NCBI GenBank assembly: GCA_946807835.1
Contig: OX327706.1
Coordinates: forward strand, 21,193,001-21,257,000
Reading direction: 5' to 3'
Origin: Ailanthus altissimus
Lineage: Eukaryota > Streptophyta > Magnoliopsida > Sapindales > Simaroubaceae
Length of the DNA stretch: 64,000 nucleotides
Shown: positions 12,219-23,300 of the stretch, piece after piece
Numbering within the stretch: position 1 is the stretch's first letter
Layout: every line of letters begins with the position of its first letter
Notes under the pieces: generated by a model
Told to the model about the DNA's origin: nothing
What the model saw: only the letters and a program-made list of their open reading frames with translations
The model's database searches: none
Program-made: the position numbers and the translations under genes

Positions 12219-12651
12219 ACAGAATACTATATACAATATGCAACTGAATGCATATATCTTTTTACTAAAGCTGAGAGTTGGCAAAATAAGTACGGTGCTC
12301 GGAGGACTATGTAAGATTGGGATTGGCTGGAAGTTATGTAAACCTGGTTGATCCCTCCGAGCTCTGCTACAAATATTGCATGTAGAAGAATGCGTGAGAA
12401 GCATTATCAAATTGAAGAGGAAAAGGCAATTTAAACTGAATACAGATACATACTATAAATGATGAGATTGAAGCAAATTTTACTTGAACCAAATACATTC
12501 AGTAAAATGACCGCCCTGTGACTAAACAATCCAGTACCCAATCCAATGATGGACCAAAAATCTGGATATTCTATGGAATCGTTGATGTATAAGGATATTC
12601 TTTCCAGCTCCAGCTGAAACAGAAAGATTAAGAAAAGGGGGTTCACTGGAC
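12219..12651. other. Spacer, probable 3' flank of the DUF247 pseudogene
   Basis: No gene or repeat is recognised. It lies directly after the stop codon of the DUF247 reading frame and may include its former 3' UTR. Confidence 0.35.
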
Positions 12652-13723
12652 TCAAGAAGGTGGCCTGTAATAGCCATAGACTCCATAGAAGGTCTGTGCG
12701 AAGGTCAGCAACAGCAACACGACTGCAGCAGCAAATGAGATAAGGGCCCAGGGATTGTTGAAGTATTTATGTCTCAGGGTTACACGCCAAGCATTCCATC
12801 TGTGATTGTAATATCTGTTTACATCTTCTGACAACCGGGATAGATAACTGTCATTGATATCGAAAACCACCTCTTCACAGAGCCGGTTGAACAACTCTGC
12901 AACTTCAGCATCACTATCTAGCCAGTGCTCGATAATGCTACGGTAATGAAGGTATCCGACATCGGAGGGAGAGTTTATCAAATTGTCCATGAAGATCACA
13001 TAGGATGTAATGTCATTGCTGCAATCAAAATGACACTATTTAAATGCAATAAGATTGAGGAAAAGTGACTTGGTACCATCATGGAAGAAAAGCCTAGGAA
13101 TACTTAGAATCCCATTCTTGAATTTTATGTCCCAGAAACGATCAGTCTTCCTTTTGCTGAATTTGATACCAGCCTCCCTGAGCTCGGTAACACAATGTAT
13201 AAGTTGTTGCCTCCTTTTATCTGCCACGCGATTAGCACGTGACCATCGCTTGATCCAATTCTTGGGGGTTACAGGTTTAGGCCCTGAGCGCAGGAGACTT
13301 TTCGAAAATCATCAAGACAATGCAGGTCACCTTGATCTGATAAGGGGTCAAAAGTGTTCGCATATGCAAAAGAGGATTCCAATTTGTTTCTGTCACCTTT
13401 CGTTAATGGCTCATCTGTTGGCATTAATGGATCAAAGAATCTGAGAGCTAGCTTGGCAACAAGTCCTTTCTGGTCAGGATCGCCAAATTGAAGCCCCAGT
13501 AGCTGATCACGTATAAAGAGTGGAAGCGGATTCTCTAGCATTATCATATCTTGCTGAATAGAAAGCATAGAGCCCCGCATGGCCAAGGCAGGATCATTGC
13601 GTTCATAACCAGGTCACCCGCATCCCTCAGCAGCTCCCCTGAAGAGCTCAAGCACAAAACAGCCATCAAGAACCATCGTCTCTGCAAACTCATTGCTGCT
13701 AAGGGAAGTGAGACCTTCATAAC
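12652..13723 (-). pseudogene. DUF247 (UPF0481) protein, C-terminal two thirds, broken
   Basis: This continues the N-terminal piece at 19117-19777 across the inserted element E2. Seen are VLDGCFVLELFRGAAEG, SIQQDMIMLENPLPLFIRDQLLGLQ, FKNGILSIPRLFFHDGT and SDVGYLHYRSIIEHWL, which are typical DUF247 blocks. A single C-terminal membrane segment follows (ALISFAAAVVLLLLTFAQ) with the tail GVYGYYRPPS and a stop at 12652. Three lesions are visible: an in-frame TGA at 13614-13616, loss of one base near 13304 that shifts the frame, and an in-frame TAG where Gln is expected at about 13036. DUF247 proteins are plant-specific and mostly of unknown role; a few are linked to self-incompatibility in grasses. 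This copy cannot make a full protein. Confidence 0.85.
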
Positions 13724-14353
13724 TGTTGAAGCGGAAGCACACAAACAAGTTAAACAATTCACCCAAGTAATATAATAATATAGAACAAGTTATTAAGAAA
13801 TAAAAAAGAGAAAGGGGTAGAAGAAGAACATATAAAAAATTACGTGGTTCGGCAACTTGCCTACATCCACGGCGGATCAAGATCACACTCTTCTCTTATT
13901 ATGAATCACAAGGCAACCACAAAGTATGCCTATTACAAGAAAGATCACAAAGAAAACTCTCTCTTACCCTCTAGAAATTTTCTCTCACAAAAAACTACTA
14001 AGAATTATCACTAAGATTATTGTTGATCATCAAGATGTGTTTACAAATCAATTGATAGCCTTTATATAGGCCTTGGGACGTTCTAGGTTTTCCCTATACA
14101 TGTGGGAGTCGTATTAGAGAGTCCTGAAACAAGTGGAAAACGAAATTATAATGTTTTCTAATTTCGGGATACTGTTCCCGCATTCAGCGCTGCGGCGCTG
14201 AGGTTCTATTCTGGGCGCTGCAGTGCTGGTCGCCTAGTGCGTCATTCTTTATTTTTTGCCTCCTTTCGCGTCCGTCTTCGATCCGTGCGCACCCTACACA
14301 CTTGGCTTGATCCCCAAATCATATTCTAATGATTTTTAATCAATATTCTCACA
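13724..14353 (-). repeat. Left (3') LTR of E2, 630 bp
   Basis: It starts tgttgaagcggaagc and ends aatattctcaca on the plus strand. It lacks a segment of about 44 bases from the GC-rich module region that is present in the right LTR. Confidence 0.93.
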
Positions 14354-14371
14354 AATTCCCTCCTTGATTCA
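14354..14371 (-). other. Polypurine tract of E2
   Basis: On the minus strand the sequence just before the 3' LTR reads AAGGAGGGAATT, the expected primer for plus-strand DNA synthesis. Confidence 0.75.
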
Positions 14372-14422
14372 AAATCATTCACAAAGTAAATTGATCTCTC
14401 ATTTTCGCATCTTCGGTCACCC

Positions 14423-17400
14423 TTACAAAGTAGTGACTCTGGTTAAGTCCTTGCATAGGACGAACTTAACCGAGGGCAGTGGCTTAGTCAACATATCAGC
14501 AGGGTTTTTAGATGACGCTATCTTTGTCAGACTAACTTCACCACTTTGGACAATCTCACGAATGTAATGGAGCCTCACATCAATGTGTTTCGACCTCTTG
14601 TGGAACACTTGATGCTTGCTTAGGTGTATGGCACTCTGGCTGTCACAGTATACACCGGTGTTTACATCTTTACGAGCCAATATCTCCACGTATATGCCTT
14701 TTAACCACACGGCCTCCTTTATAGTTTCACCAACAGCTATGTACTCTGCCTCTGTGGTAGAAAGTGCAACCACATATTGTAGAACTGATCTCCAATACAC
14801 ACTACACCCAAACACTGTGAATACGTAGCCCGTCAACGATCTTCTCTTGTCAAGATCACCTGCATAATCTGAGTCTACGTACCCTCTTACCATTTCATTG
14901 TTGTCCTCGTCCCTCTTATTCACCAACCAGTGATTCGACGTTCCCTTAAGATATCTCAGAATCCACTTTACTACAAACTAGTGATCTTTACCCGGATTCG
15001 CCATGTATCTACTCACCACACTCACAGCCTGTGCTATGTCTGGTCTTGTACAAACCATTGCATACATGATGCTCCCCACAGCGCTTGCATACGGTACTTT
15101 GCTCATCTGCAGTTTCTCATCCTCGGATGTCGGTGACTGTGCTGCTGACAGTTTGAAATGCATGGCCAAAGGAGTAGAGACAGCCTTCGCGTTTGACATA
15201 CCAAACTTCTCCAAAATTTTGACTATATATCGTTGTTGGGATAAGAAGATAACATCTCTTCTTTCCCTCACAATGTCCATACCCAAAATTCTTTTCACTG
15301 CTCCCAAATCCTTCATTTCAAACTCGCCACTTAACTGCTTCTTGAGCTTATGTATTTCTTCCATATTCTTGCATGCGATCAACATATCATCGACGTATAG
15401 AAGCAAATACATCATCCCACAACTCATGTTCTTGAAGTATACGCATCCATCATACTTGCTCCTACTAAAGCCATAAGCCATCATAAACTCATCAAATCTC
15501 CTATACCACTGTCTAGGTGATTGCTTTAACCCGTATAATGACTTCTTTAGCAAACAAGCATGATCTTCTTTACCGGGCTCCTTGAACCCTTGCAGCTGTG
15601 CCATGTATATTGTTTCTTCAAGCTCTCCATGTAGAAAAGTTGTCTTTACATCTATGTGCTCTAGATGTAAATCAAGGTTTGCACACATAGCTAACAAAAT
15701 CCTAATAGATGTGTGCTTGACAACTGGAGAGAATATCTCATGAAAATCGACTCCCTCTCTCTGAGTAAAACCTTGTGCTACTAACCTAGCCTTAAATCTC
15801 GTAGGCTCAATCCCCGGTATTCCCTCTTTCACCTTATACACCTACTTGCACCCGACTAGCTTCTTTTGAGGTCTCTCCACCAACTTTCAGGTATTGTTTT
15901 TCCTAAGAGAACAAATTTCTTCTTCCATGGTCTGCTGCCATTCTTTCTTGTTTTCACTCTTCATAGCCTCACCATATGTCGTAGGCTCATTATACTCAAA
16001 AGTGTAAACAGAATTAAAAGCATGAGCAACTAAGTCTGCTTGTGCATACCTGACTGGTGGGTTAATCGTTCTCCTTAGCCTGTCTCTAGCAAGCTGGTAC
16101 TCTTCAAGTTCCAACTCAGGAGTTCTAGTCTTCTTTTGGGTAAACTTGGAGGAACTCATCGGTGTTCTTGGTTTATCTTCAAGGATCCCCTTGTTGAAGT
16201 GTTGATTTGGGGGCATATCAGATCCATTTTCAGGCGCTACTTCAACTTCTATTGACTCGGGTGCTGAGTTTTTCTTGGTCACAGGTTCTTCTTTCTCATC
16301 TACTTGGGAGGTTTTCAGCATCGTCATCTCATCGAACGTCACATCACAGCTTATGATACTCCTTGGTAGTGTTAAGTCTTTACACCACACCTTGTATCCT
16401 TTTACTCCTTCGGGATATCCTATGAATACCCATTTGATAGTTCTAGGTTCCAACTTCCCCTCTTTAACATGTATAAAGGCAGGGCAATCAAATATTCTAA
16501 GATGGTCATACTTCGGAGGATTGCCAGACCATTTCTCTTTTGGCGTCTTGAAGTCAATTGTTGAAGAGGGACTTCTGTTTATCAAGTAAGCAGCAGTCAC
16601 TACAGCTTCTCCCTAGAACGTCTTGAACATCTTTGCATTGGTAAGCATGCATCTAACCCTTTCAAGTAGGGTCCTGTTCATCTTCTCAGCTACCCCATTC
16701 TGCTGCGGTGTTGATCTTACCGTTCTATGCCTTGCAATCCCATGCTTGGCACAAAACCCATCAAACCCTTTGTTGCAAAACTCGAGGCTGTTGTCATTCC
16801 TAAGTCTCTTTACCCTTTTGTCAGTCTGATTTTCAACAAGAACTTTCCAAGTCTTGAATATTTCAAAAGCTTGATCCTTACTCTTCAATACATAGACCTA
16901 CAGCTTCCTCGAATAGTCATCAATCAAGCTGAGAAAATATTTAGCACCACCATAAGTAGCTGTTTGAGCTGGTCCCCAAAGATCCGAGTGTATGTAGTCA
17001 AGAGTCCCCTTAGTCTTGTGCTCGCCGGTACTGAACCTCACTCTATGTGTTTTCCCTAGCACACAATGCTCACAAAACTCCAAGGGCTGAAACGTATCCT
17101 CTCCAAAGATCTTTTGGCTATATAACTCCTTTAGGTTTCTCTCGCCTAGGTGTGCTAGTCTAAGATGCCACAACTTGGTTTGCATACTTTCATCATCTAC
17201 AGAGAATAGTGCAAAACCACTCACGACTTCACCTTTAAGCACATAAACACCTTTGTGCTTCTCTCCTCTCATCACCACCATGGAACCTCTCAAAACTCTT
17301 AAAATCCCTCCGTCGATCCTGATGGAACACCCATTCTGGTCTAAAGTCCCTAGTGAGATCAAGTTTCTCTTCAAGTCAGGAACATACCTAACATCTGTCA

Positions 17401-18405
17401 ACTCTCTCACTCGCCCATCATGTAGCCTAAATTTAACACTACCAATTCCCATCATCTGACATGCAACGTCATTACCCATTAAGACCTTACCACCACTAAT
17501 GGATTGGAAATTTGTAAACCAGGACTTGTGCGGGCACATGTGAAAAGTACAATCAGAATCAAGAACCCATTTGTCAGAGTTCTTACCATCAGTAGTGATG
17601 AGTGTCTCTATGCTGTCATAGCTATCATCATAGGCAAGCGCAGCATCCACTTTCTTCTTATCCTGTGCTTTCTTCTCAGGACAGTCCTTTATGAAGTGCC
17701 CCTCTTTCTTGCAGCAATAACACTTCCTAGGAGTCCTAGACTTCGACCTTGAGCCTTTTTTCTTCCCATCTCTATATGAAGGCCTTCCTCTTATAGATAA
17801 ACTTTCTGCATTGCCCTCAGCCTGATTTCCTAATAACTTTGAGTTTAATGATGATTTCACATCACTCATCGTTAAACTCTCTCTGCCTAGAGTAGCGTAT
17901 CAACAAAACTCTCATAGCTCTTGGGGAGTGAACTCAGTAGGATAATTGCTCTATCTTCATCTTCTATCTTGATGTTGATAGACTCAAGATCAAGGATGAT
18001 CTTATTGAAGACGTCTATATGATCTTTCATCGGCGTCCCCTCTGACATGGACAGCTGATACAGCTTCTTCTTTATATGTAGTCTGTTGGCCAACGATTTT
18101 CTCATATAAAGATCGTCAAGCTTTTTCCAAAGATCTATTGTCGTCGTCTCACCAGCTACTTCCCTTAGTACTTCATCGCTCAATGATAGAACGATTGTGC
18201 TATGAGTTCTTTCTTGAATGTCCCTCCTTTCTGCTTCTGCTTTAGATGACTCTGGCGTCTTCTCTTCATCACTAGATGGAGCTGCAGTCTCCTCTAATGC
18301 CGAACCAAGTCTTTGGCTCACCAACAACGCCTTAACCTTCATCTTCTACAGATTAAAGTCATTCATACCCTTGAATTTCTCTACCTCATACTTAGGTGTG
18401 GCCAT
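14423..18405 (-). pseudogene. Copia polyprotein of E2 (gag-PR-IN-RT-RH), interrupted
   Basis: The start is the ATG at 18403-18405 (MATPKYEVEKF). The gag has the zinc knuckle CYCCKKEGHFIKDC near 17700. The protease motif is DSDCTFHMCP near 17540, with Asp where the family has Gly. Integrase shows the H-H-C-C region around 17050-17160, LIDDYSRKL near 16900 and NGVAEKMNRT near 16690. RT has YGLKQSPRQWYRRFDEFM and YVDDMLIA. RNase H carries the block ALSTTEAEYIAVGE, with a stop at 14423. Six in-frame stops (near 18344, 16898, 16613, 15887, 15842 and 14969) each sit where tryptophan is conserved. One missing base near 17887 shifts the frame after DTLL. The element is therefore not autonomous. Confidence 0.9.
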
Positions 18406-18422
18406 GTCTGCTTAGAACCAAA

Positions 18423-18434
18423 GCTCTGATACCA
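18423..18434 (-). other. Primer binding site of E2
   Basis: The plus strand reads gctctgatacca, complementary to TGGTATCAGAGC, the site that pairs with the initiator tRNA-Met 3' end. It lies 3 bases inside the right LTR. Confidence 0.92.
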
Positions 18435-18437
18435 GTT

Positions 18438-19111
18438 TGTTGAAGCGGAAGCACACAAATAAGCTAAACAATTCACCCAAGTAATATAATAATGCAGAAT
18501 AAGTTATTAAGAAATAAAAGAGAGAAAGGGGTAGAAGAAGAACACACAAAGAATTACGTGGTTCGGCAACTTGCCTACGTCCATGGCGGATCAAGATCAC
18601 ACTCTTATCTTATTATGAATCACAAGGCAACCACAAAGTATGCCTATTACAAGAAAGATCACAAAGAAAACTCTCTCTTGCCCTCTAGAGATTTTCTCTC
18701 ACAAAGAACCACTAAGAATTATCACTAAGATTATTGTTCATCACCAAAATGTATTTACAAGCCAATTAATAGCCATTATATAGGCCTTGGGACGTTCTAG
18801 ATTTTTCCTATACGTGTGAGAGTCGTATTAGGGAGTCTTAAAATAAGTGGGAGACGAAATTAGGAAGTTTCCTAATTTCAGGATACTGTTTCCGCATCCA
18901 GCGCTGCGGCGCTGGGATCTCGTCGCTCCAGCGCTGGATTCCTGGCGCCGCAGCGTTGAGGTTCTGTTCTAGGCACCGCGGCGCTGGTCGCCTGGTGCGC
19001 CATTCTTCATTTTTTGCCTCCTTTCGCATCCGTCTTCAATCCGTGCGCACCCTACACACTTGACTTGATCCCCAAATCATATTCTAATAATTTTTAATCA
19101 ATATTCTCACA
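18438..19111 (-). repeat. Right (5') LTR of E2, 674 bp
   Basis: It starts tgttgaagcggaagc and ends aatattctcaca. It contains about four GC-rich palindromic units at 18896-19003, including cagcgctgcggcgctgg and caccgcggcgctgg. Confidence 0.93.
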
Positions 19112-19116
19112 ATAAC

Positions 19117-19777
19117 AAGTGCGAGCTTTTTCTTCAAGTTGTTTAGAGTCGAGATAGATCTTAATGTTCTGATTGGTACGCTTGAGAACATGGTAAAGGG
19201 AACGCCATTTGTAGCGATCCATTGGGCGCAGGCGTTTCTTGCCATGATGGTAAGGCCCCAAAGACACATTCTGGGGGATACAAGCCCTGTCATCTCCACC
19301 TTCTCTTAAATATTGAGGGACTTCATATATGCTCAGCTTTTTCCCATAACCTGCTTCATCATCTTGGCGAGCTTGTTCAAGTTTTTCTTTAATGGATATC
19401 ACCCACTCAGATTCTGGAGAAGTGGCTGCCTCTTCGAAAATTTCACCATCTTTTCTGATTACAACCTGCAGGCTATGGGATGATGTTTACTGCTGTTTCT
19501 GAAACTGATCTTGTGATTCAGGCAATTCAAGCAATCCGGTAGAATTAGAAGTTCTTGGGATTCCAGATTCTACAGTTTCTCGGAGTTTCAGGGTAATGAG
19601 ATACCAACTCAAGAGATCTTTGTTGAACACAGCAACTATTTCTGTTCCTAGACTTGATAGATTTGATTCGGCTATAACAGTTGCCCAACAACAACCACAG
19701 GCACAAGGCACATGGCACAACACAATATTTTTATTTTTGAAGATCAGAAAGACTCTTAAACGGAGAAGTTGTTGCAC
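19117..19777 (-). pseudogene. DUF247 (UPF0481) protein, N-terminal third, broken
   Basis: Minus-strand frame with YEVPQYLREGGDDRACIPQ, VSLGPYHHGKKRL and MDRYKWRSLYHVLKRT, the standard N-terminal DUF247 blocks. The frame ends at the E2 insertion after EEKARTCY. The same frame is open upstream to 19777 apart from one TAA at 19487-19489, between FQKQQ and SSHSLQVV, so the N-terminus also carries a stop. The true start codon is uncertain. Downstream translation could begin at the Met at 19402, which would omit part of the N-terminus. Confidence 0.8.
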
Positions 19778-20069
19778 AAATTATTCAGGTAAAAGAAGTT
19801 GGATGTGTATTATTTATTCGATATCTTAGTTGACTAAACAAATTGTGTCGCCCGCATGGACCCCTTCACTATAAGTAACTCATTCTGAACAACTTTTAGG
19901 TAAAATGTTTTGTTCTTAGCTCAAGCGCATTTTCCTTTTTAATTATTCCATAACTTTTTGTCACCATTGTTAAATACAAAATATTTCCCACATAACTAAT
20001 GAAGAACTCCTTCAGAAGATAATTGCAGCACAAAGGCACAAGGGAAAACCAGAAAAGGTAAAAGCTGAA
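19778..20069. other. Spacer upstream of the DUF247 pseudogene
   Basis: No feature is supported here. It may contain the former promoter of the DUF247 gene. Confidence 0.3.
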
Positions 20070-20087
20070 TGTTAATGAATGTGGAAG

Positions 20088-20349
20088 TAGGGTGGGCGAA
20101 AAAAATCGAGAACTGAAAAATTAAATCGAACTGTTTAGTTTGGTCTGATTTTTTTAACAAAAAATCAGTTCGATTTTTTTAAGAGAAAAATCGAACCGAA
20201 AATTAAAAAATTTTATAATTTAAAATAAAAAAATCAATTCGATTTTTTCCATTAAAAGAACCGATTTCGATTTTATTTATAAAAAAAATTGAACCGGACC
20301 GGTTCAATTTCGAAAAAAACCAGACCAAACCGGACTATGCCCACCCTTA
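20088..20349. mobile_element. hAT-type MITE inside the left LTR of E3
   Basis: This is a 262-base element with inverted ends: tagggtgggc at the left and gcccacccta-like (gcccaccctta) at the right. It is flanked by the 8-base duplication tgtggaag (20080-20087 and 20350-20357). The interior is built of imperfect inverted repeats rich in aaatcg/cgattt. An 8-base duplication and TAGGG-type ends point to a hAT transposase source. There is no coding capacity. Without it the LTR start aligns with that of the right LTR. Confidence 0.88.
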
Positions 20350-21400
20350 TGTGGAAGAATTCACTTGCAAGTATTTAAAAATTAAAAAATTATACAACGC
20401 AAATAAAGAGAATAATCAATTATACAAAGTACAAGAATTTAAGTAGTTTAGTAAATTGCATACGCTCACAATGGATTAAGGATCTTAATTTTTTTTTTAT
20501 TCAATGATTACAACAAATCGCTTAAGAGATTTGCAAGAAATACACAATAAAATGACCAGCTTTTAAGGGTCTATAAAGCACTCTCGTGCTCAGAGCTCTT
20601 TCACGCTCTCTATTTCGCATTCTTGTACATGCATATTACCTTAAGTGTAAAACTATAGTTTATATATAACATTTGCTTGTTCAAGAAACCTTATTTTGAC
20701 TAGAATTAGAATAGCTCTCGAAAAAAACCCTAAAAATAGCAAAATGAGTTGAAATTATTAGCCTTGGCGCCATGGGGCTGTAGCGCCCAACCATTGCCTT
20801 GGTCGCGCCATGGCCTAGTATGCTTGGGGCTACATTGCCCAGGCACTGTTCTGGTCTGTGCCGTGGTTTAATCCCTTTCATGCTTCAACTTTCACCTTTT
20901 GTCTTTACTCATCCATTCAGTGCATTCTTGGCTACATGTCATCTCTTTATTGGTCCCGACTCAAAAAATCATACTTAACTATAATTTTAATCACCAATAC
21001 CGATAAATTCTCTCATTGATTCAAAATCACTTTGAAGCTTTTCAGGATCTGTCATCTCTACATCACCTGCTTGATTATATAGTAATATTTTCGGTTAAGT
21101 CTTTGCACAAACTTAACTTAACTGAGGACAGTGACTTATGTCTTTAAAGATTTGAATGCATATTGTCCAAGGTAGCTTTAGTGTTGTATTCTCCTATTTT
21201 ATACTTGACTTTAAGCTTTCTAAAGTAAACAATGACCACAAAACCTTAGTGGCTAAACTTATTATTGTAAACAACATCCAAATTATAAAATTTCTTTAGA
21301 CCTTTTTCACTTTGGTAAGCTAATCTCATATGTTGTTTCTTGGCATGTATGCCCTCAACATCAACAACAATAGATGTTGAACTAAAAACATCATTTCCAT

Positions 21401-22573
21401 TCAACACATACAACCTATTATACTTTTCACCCTCATTATTACCATAAAAACCATATTCACTTTCAATATTTCTTTTTCATCTTTGAATAAACATCCCACT
21501 TGATCTGACATAACTAGGGATACTAAATTTCTTTTAAGGTCAGGAACATGTCTTACACCTAGTAACTCCCTAACTTTCCCATCATGTAATCTCAATTTTA
21601 TACTATCGATTCTAATGACTTTACAAATTATATCATTATCCATTAACACTTTGCCATAATTAATGAACTAATAATTGGTAAATAAATATCTATCAAAATA
21701 CATATAAAAAGTACAACCAGATCAAGTATTCAATCATCAACATTCTTTTTATCTAAAGCTACTAATGTTTCTATAATATTATAGTCTTTATCATGGACTA
21801 TAGCAATATCACTTTCCTTTTTATTCTCATTTATCTTTGTCTTTCTCTCTCGATAATCCTTTATAGAGTGTCATTCTTTCTTGCAACAATAAAAACTTCT
21901 TAGATTTTTCCCTTGATTCTGATTTCGAATGATTGTTTTGCTTTCTATATATTTTCTTAGCTTTTTTTCTTATAGTCAAAACTGCTACAATATTAGGCTC
22001 TGATATTTTTTCAAACTCTTTCGAGTTCAATGAGACTTTAACATCAGTCATTATTAAAAATTCACTGCCATAGAGAAGTATATCGACGAAGTATCTGGCT
22101 AGTAATGAGCTCAATAAGATAATCGAATTATCTTCATCTTTTATCTTGACGTCAATCATCTTAAAATTAATGATAATGTTGTTAAAGATATCAATGTGGC
22201 ATTTAATCGAAGTGCCTTCAGCCATAGACAACTGATACAATTTATTCTCGATGTGATAATTCGCAAATGATTCCGTTATGTAAAGATCATTAAGTTTCTT
22301 TCAAAAATCAATTGTAATTTTCTCTCTAGTAATTTCTCTCAGAACTTTGTCACTTAATGACATAACAATTGTATTATGCGCTTTTTTCTGAACGGATTCA
22401 TGATTAGGGTCAAATCTTGATGTCTCAGAATTCTTCTCATCATTGGTTGTGGCTGGAGAATCCTCAGAGTAAAATCAAGCCCTTTACTAACCAATAAAGC
22501 CATCACCTTCATCTTTCACAAATTGAAATTATTTTTTCATTGAACTTCTTAACTTTATACTTGTGAGTTATCA
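21401..22573 (-). pseudogene. gag and pre-integrase remnant of E3
   Basis: Short minus-strand pieces match E2: LSMAEGTSIKCHIDIFN (gag, 21827-22240), and DSIKLRLHDGKVREL with VRHVPDLKRNLVSL (21401-21649). Stops and shifts are numerous, so the remnant is non-functional. Confidence 0.75.
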
Positions 22574-22605
22574 TAGTTGGATCAACCAATGATCTGACAC
22601 TAGTT

Positions 22606-22917
22606 TATTAACAAACCGAATGAATTCACCCACAAGTATTCAAGAATTACAAGATCACACAAACAAATAGAGAAAACAATCAATCACACAAGACACAAAA
22701 ATTAAAGTGGTTTGACAAATTGCCTATGTCCACGATGAATCAATGATTCTAACTTCTTTTATTATACAATGATTACAACAAATCACTCAAAAGATTTACA
22801 AGGAATATACAAGTTTCCAATGTCTATACAACACTCTTGTGCTCAGAGCTCTCTCACGCTCTCAAAGTTCTCTATTTCGTACTCTTGTACATACATACCA
22901 CCCTAAGGGTGAAACTA

Positions 22918-22962
<45 letters not shown>

Positions 22963-23300
22963 TTTTGTTTCAAAAATCCTAATTTCACTAGGATTAGAAG
23001 AGTTCTCGAAAAAATTCTTAAAAAATAGTAAAATGAGTCGATATTACAGGTTTTGTCATCGCGGCCTAGCCTTCACTGAACCATGGCGTCCAGCCATTGC
23101 CTTGGCCACGTCACTACTTGGTATGCTTGGGGTCGCAGCGCCCAGGCACTATCCTGGCTTATGTTGCGATCTAATTTCCTTAGTTCTTCAGCTTTCGACT
23201 TGTCTCTCGTTCGTCTGACGCATTCTTAATTACATGTCATCTCTTTATTGATTCAAACTCAAAAAATATACTCAACTATAATTTTTAATCATCAATCTTC
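22606..23300 (-). repeat. Right (5') LTR of E3
   Basis: It matches the left LTR (20070-21001 minus the MITE). It contains a TA dinucleotide run at 22922-22960 where the left LTR has only a few TA units, and a GC-rich stretch at 23050-23165 (catcgcggcc, ggtcgcagcgccc). Confidence 0.75.
22922..22960. repeat. (TA)n microsatellite
   Basis: About 19 uninterrupted TA units lie inside the right LTR of E3. Confidence 0.95.

Larger units (their letters stand above)
13724..19111 (-). mobile_element. Full-length Ty1/copia element E2 inserted in the DUF247 gene
   Basis: This is a 5388-base element on the minus strand. LTRs lie at 13724-14353 and 18438-19111, with a primer site next to the right LTR and a polypurine tract next to the left one. 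One polyprotein runs in copia order (gag, protease, integrase, RT, RNase H). The 5-base duplication ataac flanks it (13719-13723 and 19112-19116), and removing the element plus one copy rejoins the DUF247 frame within a Tyr codon. The two LTRs differ at about 40 of the first 465 aligned bases by eye, mostly transitions, so the insertion is old. Coding is interrupted by stops and one frameshift. Confidence 0.95.
20070..23300 (-). mobile_element. Internally deleted copia element E3, related to E2, minus strand
   Basis: LTRs lie at about 20070-21001 (including a nested MITE) and 22606-23300. They share blocks such as gaattcac, caatgattacaacaaatc, cttgtgctcagagctct and ttattg...gactcaaaaaat. The interior (21002-22605) holds a gag start (MITHKYKVKK near 22573), gag and pre-integrase remnants, then jumps directly to sequence resembling the RNase H tail of E2 near 21060-21150. 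Most of integrase, all RT and most of RNase H are therefore missing. A degenerate primer site (gatctgacacta, 22591-22602) precedes the right LTR. No target duplication was recognised. Confidence 0.8.

Noticed and set aside
15003..17752. Plus-strand open frames across E2
   Set aside because: They are antisense to the copia polyprotein, whose motifs are unmistakable on the minus strand.
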